This document shows, in pieces, positions 47,248-55,576 of a stretch of 64,000 nt of DNA. The DNA is from an uncultured Phocaeicola sp. Lineage in GTDB: Bacteria; Bacteroidota; Bacteroidia; Bacteroidales; Bacteroidaceae. The translations under genes were made by a program, and so were the position numbers. How positions within the stretch are numbered: the first letter of the stretch is position 1; the number at the start of each line of letters is the position of its first letter. Where the stretch lies: positions 45,329 to 109,328 of the forward strand of contig CALUIE010000002.1 in assembly GCA_944320605.1 (NCBI GenBank), in the 5' to 3' direction. The notes beneath the pieces were generated by a model that saw nothing but the letters and a program-made list of their open reading frames with translations, searched no databases and was not told the DNA's origin.

Positions 47248-48996
47248 ATGAAAATAAACAATAAAATAGCTATAGTACTATTATCCGGAAGTATTATTTT
47301 TTCCGGTTGCAACAATGTCTTTGACGAACTGGCTATCAACCCCAACCAGCCAAGTATGGGAGCCTACTTTACTACCCCAACTGCTGTAAACGACGCAGTT
47401 GTTACTATGTATGGTTATATACAGACACAGCGATGTTTAGGGGCATCAGGTTCTAAAACTCAAATAATTCGTTCTGACGAGGCCTCATCCAATTCGGATT
47501 ATGCGAAACCTGGTATGTTCGGTGCTGACCTGAATGCAAGTTATTATACAATAGAACAACCTTATACCTTAATGTACACAACTGCATCACAAGCAAGTTT
47601 CATAATTGAAACTATCGATAATGTGGACTTTGGGACCCAACAGGAATTGAAAAATGCCTATATTGGTGAAGCATATTTTTGGCGTGCATTTGCACATTTC
47701 TATTTGTTGACCAATTACAGACAGGTTTCTCCTATCAGACACATGCCTCAGGATGCATCTGATTATGTACGCGAATTAGAATCTCCTTCAAGCGTTTGGG
47801 ATTTCATCGTTGAAGATTTAAAACATGCAAAAACCTATCTTCCTAATAAAGGATATTGGAGCAGTGAAAATGCCGGTCGTGTAACTAAAGCTTCAGCAGC
47901 TGCATTACTGGGTAAAGCATATCTTTACCGTAGTGGTATTGAACATTATTACGGAACAGAGACCACAACTTATTATTCAGAAGCAGCAAGCGAATTCAAT
48001 GAGATTATAAAAGGAACATACGGAACGTATAAACTTGCCCCGGAATATTCATATAATTTCGATATCGCTCATGAAAACGATGCAAATCCGGAATCAATTC
48101 TTGAAATCAATTTTTTGGGTGATGTTGATAATGCAGGTTTCAATCCGGGTACCGCTACATCCGGTCTGGCTTTTGATTCACGTGGTCTTCTTTTACCGGG
48201 TGCAGGTGTTGGTTATGAAGGTGTAGCACATAACTGGTTATATGATGAATTCGTTAACTCAATTGACAAAAACGGTTTCACGGATATTCGTATGTTCTCC
48301 ACATTGATGTTTGATGACCGTAAACCGGAAATCAAGCGACATCAGGATCCACAAGGGAATCCTATACGTTTGGAAGGACCGGGTGGAAAACATTGGGAAG
48401 ATCTGTATCCTGAAACTAATGGCAAAGAAGGTTTCCAGACTCAATCAAATGCCTTAGCTTATCCGTTTAAAGCCGGAATTAAAAAAGGTGTTGACTTCTC
48501 CATGCCTATACAAACGAATGCTGACGAAAGTGTAAAACTAACAGGTGTAGGAGCCGGAGTCAAAGAGTATGTTTATAACCAGCCTCGCGCTAATGGTGTG
48601 AACTGGAGATATATCAGATATGCGGATGTTCTTTTAATGTATGCAGAAGCTGTGCTCAATGGTGGAACACAGGGTGAAAAAACACCTTTGGAGGCAATCA
48701 ATGATGTTCGCCGCCGTGCAGATTTGGCAGACCTGACCAATGTAACTATGGATGATATTAAACATGAAAGAATTCTTGAATTCGCTTTGGAAGGTCATCG
48801 TTTCTATGACTTGTTACGTTGGGGTGAATTGTCCAGCCGTTTCAAACAGCTACAAGATGAAGATCCGAACTTCAAGAAATTTGTTAGTGAAACTGATTTC
48901 CAGGGATTTGTTGCTAACAAACATGAATGGCTTCCTATTCCTATTAATGAAATGAACTCAAATCCTTATATTGAATCAAACAACCCAGGTTATTAA
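47248..48996 (+). CDS. SusD/RagB-family surface glycan-binding lipoprotein
   Basis: A 582-residue lipoprotein (signal ending 'IFSGC', Cys21) that acts as the lid of the neighbouring SusC transporter on the cell surface. SusD hallmarks are the N-terminal 'FDELAINPNQP', the 'YIGEAYFWRAFAHFYL' TPR helix (about residue 133), and the C-terminal 'YADVLLMYAEAVLNGG...ALNDVRRRA'-like block (about 455-490). 'ERILEFALEGHRFYDLLRWG' (about 508) and the closing 'LPIPINEMNSNP' are also present. It pairs with susC upstream and precedes the first propeller paralogue by 6 bp. Ligand not deducible, but the locus suggests a sialic-acid-containing glycan. Confidence 0.95.
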   Translation: MKINNKIAIVLLSGSIIFSGCNNVFDELAINPNQPSMGAYFTTPTAVNDAVVTMYGYIQTQRCLGASGSKTQIIRSDEASSNSDYAKPGMFGADLNASYYTIEQPYTLMYTTASQASFIIETIDNVDFGTQQELKNAYIGEAYFWRAFAHFYLLTNYRQVSPIRHMPQDASDYVRELESPSSVWDFIVEDLKHAKTYLPNKGYWSSENAGRVTKASAAALLGKAYLYRSGIEHYYGTETTTYYSEAASEFNEIIKGTYGTYKLAPEYSYNFDIAHENDANPESILEINFLGDVDNAGFNPGTATSGLAFDSRGLLLPGAGVGYEGVAHNWLYDEFVNSIDKNGFTDIRMFSTLMFDDRKPEIKRHQDPQGNPIRLEGPGGKHWEDLYPETNGKEGFQTQSNALAYPFKAGIKKGVDFSMPIQTNADESVKLTGVGAGVKEYVYNQPRANGVNWRYIRYADVLLMYAEAVLNGGTQGEKTPLEAINDVRRRADLADLTNVTMDDIKHERILEFALEGHRFYDLLRWGELSSRFKQLQDEDPNFKKFVSETDFQGFVANKHEWLPIPINEMNSNPYIESNNPGY

Positions 48997-49002
48997 TAAT
49001 TT

Positions 49003-50694
49003 ATGAAAACACAATATATTGTATCATCTTTAATGCTGGCATTTTGTTTCAATGCCGCTACTCAGGCTCAAACAAAAATATCAGCTAATGGTATAGAACT
49101 TCCTGTCCAGTGGCCACCTCGTTATGAGGTGCCCACTAAAGCACAGGATATGCCGGTACCTTATTTGCAAAAGAAACCTGATGTTATACCGGTTAATGTA
49201 GGCCGACAGTTATTTGTTGACAATTTCCTGATTTCAGAAACTAATATGGAGCAGGTTGCACATCAGCCTAATTTTTATGAGGGCAATCCGGTTCTTCAGC
49301 CTGATAAGGAATGGGAAAAAACTATCGAAGGTGCTCCATACGCCTCTCCATTCAGCGACGGTATCTGGTATGACGAGAAGGATAAAAAATATAAAATGTG
49401 GTATCTGGCTGGAGCCGGATCTATCCATAAACAGGATAAACAGACATTTTATACAGGATATGCAGAATCTGAAGATGGGAAACATTGGACAAAGCCTGTT
49501 CTTGACATTTATGAACAAACCAATATTGTAGATACATGCAATCGAGATGCAGCTACTATATGGTTAGATAAATTTGAAAAAGATCCGTCAAAGAGATACA
49601 AGATGTTCAACGTTGAACGTCGTCCTACTGACAGACGCTGGCAGTTTGTCCTTAAATACTCTGCCGATGGTATTCATTGGTCTGATGGTGTAGCGCAGTC
49701 TGGTGATCTTTATGACCGTTCATCAGCTTTCTATAATCCGTTTAGAGGTGTATGGGCATTGAGTATGCGTTATGGTACTCCTGTGTCATCACGCTCAAGA
49801 TCTTATCTTGAAAATGCAGATCCGGAACTGGCTGTTAGTTTCGCACATAGAACAAATAGAACAACAGCAGATAAGAACATTGTTTACTGGTTTACTCCTA
49901 GTGATAAGGAGCCTCGCCATCCGAAGTTCCCAGAAGTTGATCCGGGTATTTATAATTTTGATGCTATAGCTTATGAAAGCATTATGCTGGGTATGTACAG
50001 TGTATGGCAAGGTCCGGAAAATAATGTCTGCGCAGAACACGGTATTCAAAAGAAAAATGAAGTATTCCTGGGTTATAGCCGTGATGGATTCCATTTCTCT
50101 CGTCAGTCTTTCAAACCTTTTATGGGTGTAAATGAAACAGAAGGAGCATGGAACTGGGGTAATATGCAGTCTATTAATGGTGTACCTTTGATTGTTGGAG
50201 ATTCACTTTATTTTTATTCCAGTGGACGTCGCTTGAATAAAATAATGTGGGATAGCTATACTTCTACTGGTCTTGCTACATTGCGTCGTGACGGTTTTGT
50301 CTCTATGCGTGCCGGTAAAGAGGAAGGCTTCCTGACAACAGAAAAACTTTCTTTTGATGGCAAATACCTGTTCGTCAATGCTGATGTGAAGAATAAGAAA
50401 GCATCTTTGGCTGTTGAGGTTCTGGACGAAAATGGAAATCCTATAGAAGGATTCACACAGAAAGAATGTATTGCACTTAAGAAAGTGGACAGTACAAAAC
50501 AGCAGATTGTATGGAAAAACAATAAGGATCTTTCTTCTCTTGCAGGAAAGAATATCCGTTTGAAATTCTATGTCAAAAATGCTGACTTATATGCATTCTG
50601 GATTTCTCCTTGGGAAAGCGGTGAGAGCCGTGGCTATACAGGTGGTGGAGGTCCCGGACTCTCTGCTGACGGTATTGACAAACCAGTAAAATAG
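49003..50694 (+). CDS. Secreted predicted beta-propeller protein, paralogue 1 (putative glycan-releasing enzyme)
   Basis: A 563-residue exported protein with a type I signal peptide (cleavage near 'TQA-QT', residue 22), probably periplasmic. I cannot place it in a named family. Repeats of the 'FSDGIWYDEKDKKYKMWY', 'YAESEDGKHW' and 'LKYSADGIHW' type suggest a five-bladed propeller (about 65-420) as in GH32/GH43/GH33-like folds, with a beta-sandwich at about 430-545. Acidic residues conserved in all three paralogues include Asp73 ('FVD'), Asp182 ('RDA') and Glu339 ('GPEN'). The C-terminal 'GYTGGGGPG' is shared too. An N-terminal segment of about 45 residues ('WPPR') is shared with paralogue 2 only. 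It follows susD by 6 bp. A carbohydrate-active role is inference from structure type and context. Confidence 0.7.
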   Translation: MKTQYIVSSLMLAFCFNAATQAQTKISANGIELPVQWPPRYEVPTKAQDMPVPYLQKKPDVIPVNVGRQLFVDNFLISETNMEQVAHQPNFYEGNPVLQPDKEWEKTIEGAPYASPFSDGIWYDEKDKKYKMWYLAGAGSIHKQDKQTFYTGYAESEDGKHWTKPVLDIYEQTNIVDTCNRDAATIWLDKFEKDPSKRYKMFNVERRPTDRRWQFVLKYSADGIHWSDGVAQSGDLYDRSSAFYNPFRGVWALSMRYGTPVSSRSRSYLENADPELAVSFAHRTNRTTADKNIVYWFTPSDKEPRHPKFPEVDPGIYNFDAIAYESIMLGMYSVWQGPENNVCAEHGIQKKNEVFLGYSRDGFHFSRQSFKPFMGVNETEGAWNWGNMQSINGVPLIVGDSLYFYSSGRRLNKIMWDSYTSTGLATLRRDGFVSMRAGKEEGFLTTEKLSFDGKYLFVNADVKNKKASLAVEVLDENGNPIEGFTQKECIALKKVDSTKQQIVWKNNKDLSSLAGKNIRLKFYVKNADLYAFWISPWESGESRGYTGGGGPGLSADGIDKPVK

Positions 50695-50700
50695 GAATTT

Positions 50701-52410
50701 ATGAAATTATTTAAATATTTATGCTTCGTCGTTGCTACAGCTGTTGCTTACAGCTGTAGTGATGACACTCCCAGCAATACGGATCCGGAAAATCCGACTC
50801 CTGGTGTACCTGAAGAACCGGATGTTCCTTCTGATCCTAAATTGCTTTATAATGGCATTAAACTTCCTGATGCATGGCCTCCGGTTCGTTCCTATACATC
50901 AGATATAGAAAAAGGAATGTCACCTTTCTATTTGGAGACTAAGCCTGAAGTGATAAATATTTCAATTGGAAGACAATTCTTCGTGGATGATTTTCTTATT
51001 AAATCAACAACGTTGAAAAGGGTTTATCATTATCCGGAGTTGTATGCCGGCAATCCTGTCTTAAAGGCTGATAAAGCTTGGGAAATGACAGGAACTAAAG
51101 GAGCTTCATTTGCCGCACCTTTCAGTGATGGAGTATGGTACGATGAAAGTGAACAGAAGTTCAAGATGTGGTATATGGGCGGTGGAGGTTCCTATTCAGT
51201 TAATGGTGCCGGTGTCATGTGTTATGCCGAATCTACTGATGGTATTAATTGGACGAAGCCGGAGTTATCCATTGTGAAAGGTACTAATATCGTAGATTAT
51301 AATTCAGACCGTGACGCTTCTGTTGTTTGGATAGACAAACAGGAAGAAAACAGTTCAAAACGTTATAAGATGTTTCTTGTTGAAAGGATTGATTCCAAAT
51401 GGAGATATACCTATAAAACTTCTGCTGATGGAAAGACATGGCGTGAAACGGCCAATTCAAAAGATATTGCTGACCGCTCAACGGTGTATAAGAATCCTTT
51501 CCGCAACAACTGGGTTTTCAGCATGAGACATAATGTGAGAATAAATGCATCAAAGTTAGTTCGTGCACGTGACTATAATGAAAACACCGATCCTGTAGCG
51601 GGCACAAAAAATACTGAAGCACAATTGAGTGCATTTTGGTTTGGGCCATGGCCGAATGAACTGCATCACCCGTCTTATCCGGATGTTGATCCTGCAATTT
51701 ATAATTTGGATGCTACTCCTTATGAAAGTCTTATGCTTGGTTTCTTCTCTGTATGGGCCGGACCGGAAAATGATGTATGCGCCAGTGATAACGTAATTAA
51801 GCGTAATCAAGTTATGGTTGGTTACAGTCGTGACGGATATAGCTGGTATCGGAAAGATATGAATCCTTTCATTCCAGTGAGTGAAAATACCGCTGCCTGG
51901 AATGCAGGTAATGTACAGTCTGTAGCAGGCTCCCCGTTAATTGTAAATGACAAGTTGTATTTCTACGTAAGTGGAAGACGCCTTGATAATGGCAATGAAA
52001 TTACGGCAACTGGTCTTGCTACATTAAGACGTGATGGATTTGCCTCAATGACTGGTAGCGGAGAATTGACTACTAATAAACTTCAATTTAATGGCAAGTA
52101 TTTCTTCGTCAATGCTAAGATTACCGGCTCGTTAAAAGTTGAATTATTGAATGAAAATGGTGAGGTCATTAGTGGTTTCTCTAAAGAAGATTGTAACCCG
52201 ATAACAGGTGACAGTACAAAAAATCTGGTGACATGGTCTTCAAACCAATCACTGGAAGCTATCCAAGGGAAAAATATTATTGTTAAATTCTATCTTGATG
52301 GCGGTGACTTATATTCCTTCTGGATATCAACAGATGAATCCGGAACAAGTAAGGGATATACCGGCGGTGGTGGTCCTGGTTTTAGCACCAATGGTCAAGA
52401 CATAAAATAA
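50701..52410 (+). CDS. Surface lipoprotein, predicted beta-propeller paralogue 2 (putative glycan-releasing enzyme)
   Basis: A 569-residue lipoprotein: signal ends 'AYSC' (Cys19) followed by 'SDDT', resembling the Bacteroidota export signal that sends lipoproteins to the cell surface. A Pro/Glu-rich linker (about 22-45) precedes the same architecture as paralogue 1. The propeller is at about 88-440 with Asp96 ('FVDD'), Asp205 ('RDA') and Glu356 ('GPEN'), and the C-terminal beta-sandwich ends in 'GYTGGGGPG'. If enzymatic, this copy would act first, on glycans outside the cell. It begins 6 bp after paralogue 1 and ends 7 bp before the PKD lipoprotein gene. The family is not recognised and function is inferred. 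Confidence 0.7.
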   Translation: MKLFKYLCFVVATAVAYSCSDDTPSNTDPENPTPGVPEEPDVPSDPKLLYNGIKLPDAWPPVRSYTSDIEKGMSPFYLETKPEVINISIGRQFFVDDFLIKSTTLKRVYHYPELYAGNPVLKADKAWEMTGTKGASFAAPFSDGVWYDESEQKFKMWYMGGGGSYSVNGAGVMCYAESTDGINWTKPELSIVKGTNIVDYNSDRDASVVWIDKQEENSSKRYKMFLVERIDSKWRYTYKTSADGKTWRETANSKDIADRSTVYKNPFRNNWVFSMRHNVRINASKLVRARDYNENTDPVAGTKNTEAQLSAFWFGPWPNELHHPSYPDVDPAIYNLDATPYESLMLGFFSVWAGPENDVCASDNVIKRNQVMVGYSRDGYSWYRKDMNPFIPVSENTAAWNAGNVQSVAGSPLIVNDKLYFYVSGRRLDNGNEITATGLATLRRDGFASMTGSGELTTNKLQFNGKYFFVNAKITGSLKVELLNENGEVISGFSKEDCNPITGDSTKNLVTWSSNQSLEAIQGKNIIVKFYLDGGDLYSFWISTDESGTSKGYTGGGGPGFSTNGQDIK

Positions 52411-52417
52411 ATTAGAT

Positions 52418-53971
52418 ATGAAAAAGATATTTTACATATTAACAATTGGTATATTATTGTTTTCTTCATGCAAAAATGATGATACAGTGTATAACACAGC
52501 TGCAAAAGCAACATTTGAATACGCAGAAAACACATATATGATTGGTGATGCGATTCAATTCACAGACAAATCAGTTCCTTCAGAAGGCAATACTATTGTG
52601 GCTTGGGACTGGAAATTTGGCGATTCGGATGAAAGTAAATCTATAGAACAGAATCCGTCTCATACTTACAGTGCCAGTGGAACATTCACTATTACTTTAA
52701 CTGTTACTGACAACAACGGCTTGAAAGCCCAGGCATCTAAGGACATTACAATTCTTGATCCTGATAAATTAATTAATATAACTTGGCAAAGTCCATTGTT
52801 GGGTGCAATTGAAAGCACTGTTTCTCCGGCTCTTTCTGCTGACGGAAAAACTGTATATGCAATAGCGGACCAATCTGCTGATAACGCTTATGATGTGCAG
52901 CTAAAAGCATACGATGCAACATCTGGTTCTGTAAAATGGTCATTTAATGTAAATGATGCATTAGCCGCAAGAAATTCAGGTGGTGGTGTTAGACTAATTT
53001 ATGCAAGTCCAACTGTAGGTGCAAATGGTGATATATACGTTGTAGCCCGTGACCTTAAAAACTCTGGTACAGCCCGTAAATCATTTTTGTTCGCTATATC
53101 TTCCGATGGTTCATTACATTGGGCTTATGCCTTTGGCATAGATGCTAACCTAAACTATGTAACTCCAGCTGTTGATGCAAACGGTTATATCTATATTGGT
53201 CATACTACAAATTCTCCTTATGCTGTTACTGTACTGAATCCTTCTGATGGTTCGTTGGTTAAACAGATAAGTGTTCCTGTGGGTATAACTTCAGGTTTGT
53301 CTGTATCGAAAAATGGAGAGGTTTATTTCTGCTCTTCTTCTGCTGGGTTATATTCTTATGATATAGAATCAGCTTCTCAGAAGTTTAATTATAATCCTTA
53401 TTCAGGAGTTAATTGTAATATAGCTTTAGATTCAGATGGTACCATCTATACTGTTGGTAAAACATCGGCAGGTGGTGCAGTTTGTGCAACTAATCCTGAC
53501 GGTAGTGAAAAATGGAAATTTGAACTTCCTTCTCCTGTTAATTATGGTGGTGTTATTATTGGTGAAGACGGTACAATATATGCAACAGGCGGTAGCGTGA
53601 TTGCTGACCAGGAAACTGGGGGTATTGTAGCATTGGATAAAGACGGAAATCTTAAATGGCATTTTGCTACTGCTGAAAATGTAACTAACTGTGTACCTAT
53701 GGTTGATAACCGTGGATATATCCATTTTGTTACTGATGATGCGGTTTACTATATCGTTAAACCAGATGGAACTGCTTATGCTTCACTGAAAATAGGAGAA
53801 AAATCTAATTCTTCTCCTGTAATGAATGCAGACGGAAATGTTCTTCTGAGCGTGGAAACTGAAGCAGGTGTTTCTGCTGTATTGAACCTTTCTACCGGTG
53901 CTTCATCTCCAGCTAATTCTGCATGGCCAATGAAAAGCCAAAATTGGCAACGTACAGGTTTACAGAAATAA
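52418..53971 (+). CDS. PKD-domain and PQQ-like beta-propeller lipoprotein (candidate surface glycan-binding protein)
   Basis: A 517-residue lipoprotein (signal 'LLFSSC', Cys18, then 'KNDD', compatible with surface export). A PKD domain occupies about residues 30-112, recognised by 'VAWDWKFGDSDES' and 'HTYSASGTFTITLTVTD'. The rest is a BamB/PQQ-like propeller with about seven repeats of the form 'SPxxxANGxIYxxxxD...GSxKWxF' (about 125-510). Such repeats bind ligands or partners without catalytic residues. In the position between SusCD and degradative proteins, surface glycan-binding proteins are typical, and this is the best candidate in the locus. True BamB is unlikely because of the PKD domain and PUL context. 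A hairpin follows its stop. Confidence 0.78.
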   Translation: MKKIFYILTIGILLFSSCKNDDTVYNTAAKATFEYAENTYMIGDAIQFTDKSVPSEGNTIVAWDWKFGDSDESKSIEQNPSHTYSASGTFTITLTVTDNNGLKAQASKDITILDPDKLINITWQSPLLGAIESTVSPALSADGKTVYAIADQSADNAYDVQLKAYDATSGSVKWSFNVNDALAARNSGGGVRLIYASPTVGANGDIYVVARDLKNSGTARKSFLFAISSDGSLHWAYAFGIDANLNYVTPAVDANGYIYIGHTTNSPYAVTVLNPSDGSLVKQISVPVGITSGLSVSKNGEVYFCSSSAGLYSYDIESASQKFNYNPYSGVNCNIALDSDGTIYTVGKTSAGGAVCATNPDGSEKWKFELPSPVNYGGVIIGEDGTIYATGGSVIADQETGGIVALDKDGNLKWHFATAENVTNCVPMVDNRGYIHFVTDDAVYYIVKPDGTAYASLKIGEKSNSSPVMNADGNVLLSVETEAGVSAVLNLSTGASSPANSAWPMKSQNWQRTGLQK

Positions 53972-53980
53972 ATACTATAA

Positions 53981-54014
53981 TATCTTGGTAGGGTAAATTT
54001 ACCTTACCAAGATA
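53981..54014 (+). promoter_or_regulatory. Intercistronic near-perfect palindrome
   Basis: A 34-bp palindrome with 17-bp arms and one G-T wobble lies between the PKD lipoprotein and paralogue 3. Arms start TATCTTGGTA and end TACCAAGATA. No T-run follows, so a simple terminator is unlikely; an mRNA processing or stability hairpin that sets the ratio of upstream to downstream products is more plausible. Confidence 0.75.
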
Positions 54015-54030
54015 TATAAAACTAATATCT

Positions 54031-55551
54031 ATGAGATCATTTGTTCTTCTTATAATATCAAGTCTATTATTTTTAAACCCACTTTATTCAAGAGAGGGTA
54101 GGAATCTTTTGTTGGATAAATCTCTTGTTTCTGAAACTGATATGCAGTTTAAATATCATTTCCCTGAATATTATGCATTGAATCCGGTTTTAAAAGCTGA
54201 TAAGGCATGGGAGTTTAATAAAAACGGAGATCCCTATGCTGCTCCTTTTAGTGGTGGGGTATGGTACGATGAACTATCCGGAAAATTTAAAATGTGGTAT
54301 TCTGCCGGTGGGGGTAAGACAAATGGGCTTGTGACTTGTTATGCTGAATCAAATGATGGAAAGGTATGGTTTAAACCTGAACTGGATGTAGTACCAGGTA
54401 CAAATATAGTTGATACTGTAGAACACGACTGTGTTTCTGTTTTGCTTGATAAGTTTGAGCACAGGACTGAAAGAAAGTACAAGATGTTTCTGATTGCCTT
54501 CAATAATTCAGGCTCAGTAAGCATGAAATTGAAGTATTCTTCCGACGGTATTCATTGGAGTAGTACAAAGGCTGTGTCTGGTGAATTATATGACAGGTGT
54601 GCTGTCTACTATGATCCTTTCATAGATAAATATGTACTGTCCTTGAAAACAATAAATGGTGTTTATCGTCGTGCGAGGTGTTTCCTGGCTGATAAAGATC
54701 CTGAATTGGCGGTAAGTTTAGCCCATCGTACTTTTATAAATGGTGAAGATAAATTTATACGGTTCTGGTTCAATGCGGACGATGATGATCCACGGCACCC
54801 CTTGTTCCCGGATTTGCGGCCGCAGATTTATAATCATGAGGCCATGCCTTATGAAAATTTGCTACTCGGCTATTTTTCAGTGTGGCAAGGTCCGGAAAAT
54901 AAAGAATGCGTTGAACTTAAGGTTCAGAAAAGGAATGAGATTTTGGTTGGTTGGACAAAAGACAGTTTTAACTGGAATCGAGAGAATAAAAAACCTTTTT
55001 TGCCTGTAGATGAAAATCCTGAAGCTTGGAACGCAGGGAATATACAGTCTGTAGCTGGTTGTCCAATTATAGTTGGTGATTCCCTTTATTTTTACATGAG
55101 CGGAAGATATAACAGTCGTCCTGCGCATCCGTCTAACTTTGCTACAGGTCTGGCTACTTTACGTCGTGATGGATTTGCTTCTTTTCATTCAGATAAAAAA
55201 GAATGTTATCTCAAAACAATTCCAATTGAGGTCACCGGCCTTTATTTATTTGTAAATGCAGAAATTAAAGGTTCTTTATATGCTGAACTGCTGGATGCCA
55301 ATTCAAATGTCATAAAAGATTTCTCAAAGCACGACTTCGAGATTGTTAAAAAGAAAAACTCGACTAAGTTACAGCTTCGTTGGAAGAACGAAGACTTAAG
55401 TTCTTTAATAGGTAAAAAAATATCAATAAGATTTTATACCAGAAATACGGATTTATATTCTTTCTGGTTCTCAAAAACAGAAAAAGGTCTTAGTGGGGGA
55501 TATACTGCAGGAGGTGGTCCTTTACTATCTCCTACAGGTATAGATAAATAA
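54031..55551 (+). CDS. Exported predicted beta-propeller protein, paralogue 3 (putative glycan-releasing enzyme)
   Basis: A 506-residue protein with a cleavable signal peptide (about residues 1-21, 'NPLYS-REG'), probably periplasmic. It lacks the 45-60 residue N-terminal segment of the other two paralogues and begins directly with the propeller ('GRNLLLDKSLVSETD'). Equivalent conserved acids are Asp29, Asp133 (in 'EHDC', where Arg of the 'RDA' motif is replaced by His) and Glu289 ('GPEN'). 'FSGGVWYDELSGKFKMWY', 'TGLATLRRDGF' and the terminal 'GYTAGGGP' are retained. The altered Asp133 neighbourhood hints at a different bond or sugar specificity. It lies after a hairpin and 25 bp before the MFS gene. 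Confidence 0.7.
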   Translation: MRSFVLLIISSLLFLNPLYSREGRNLLLDKSLVSETDMQFKYHFPEYYALNPVLKADKAWEFNKNGDPYAAPFSGGVWYDELSGKFKMWYSAGGGKTNGLVTCYAESNDGKVWFKPELDVVPGTNIVDTVEHDCVSVLLDKFEHRTERKYKMFLIAFNNSGSVSMKLKYSSDGIHWSSTKAVSGELYDRCAVYYDPFIDKYVLSLKTINGVYRRARCFLADKDPELAVSLAHRTFINGEDKFIRFWFNADDDDPRHPLFPDLRPQIYNHEAMPYENLLLGYFSVWQGPENKECVELKVQKRNEILVGWTKDSFNWNRENKKPFLPVDENPEAWNAGNIQSVAGCPIIVGDSLYFYMSGRYNSRPAHPSNFATGLATLRRDGFASFHSDKKECYLKTIPIEVTGLYLFVNAEIKGSLYAELLDANSNVIKDFSKHDFEIVKKKNSTKLQLRWKNEDLSSLIGKKISIRFYTRNTDLYSFWFSKTEKGLSGGYTAGGGPLLSPTGIDK

Positions 55552-55576
55552 TTAATAACTAATAATATAATACAAA

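Noticed and set aside
52418-53971. BamB outer-membrane assembly factor
   Set aside because: The propeller resembles BamB, but the PKD domain, surface-type lipoprotein signal and PUL position do not fit.
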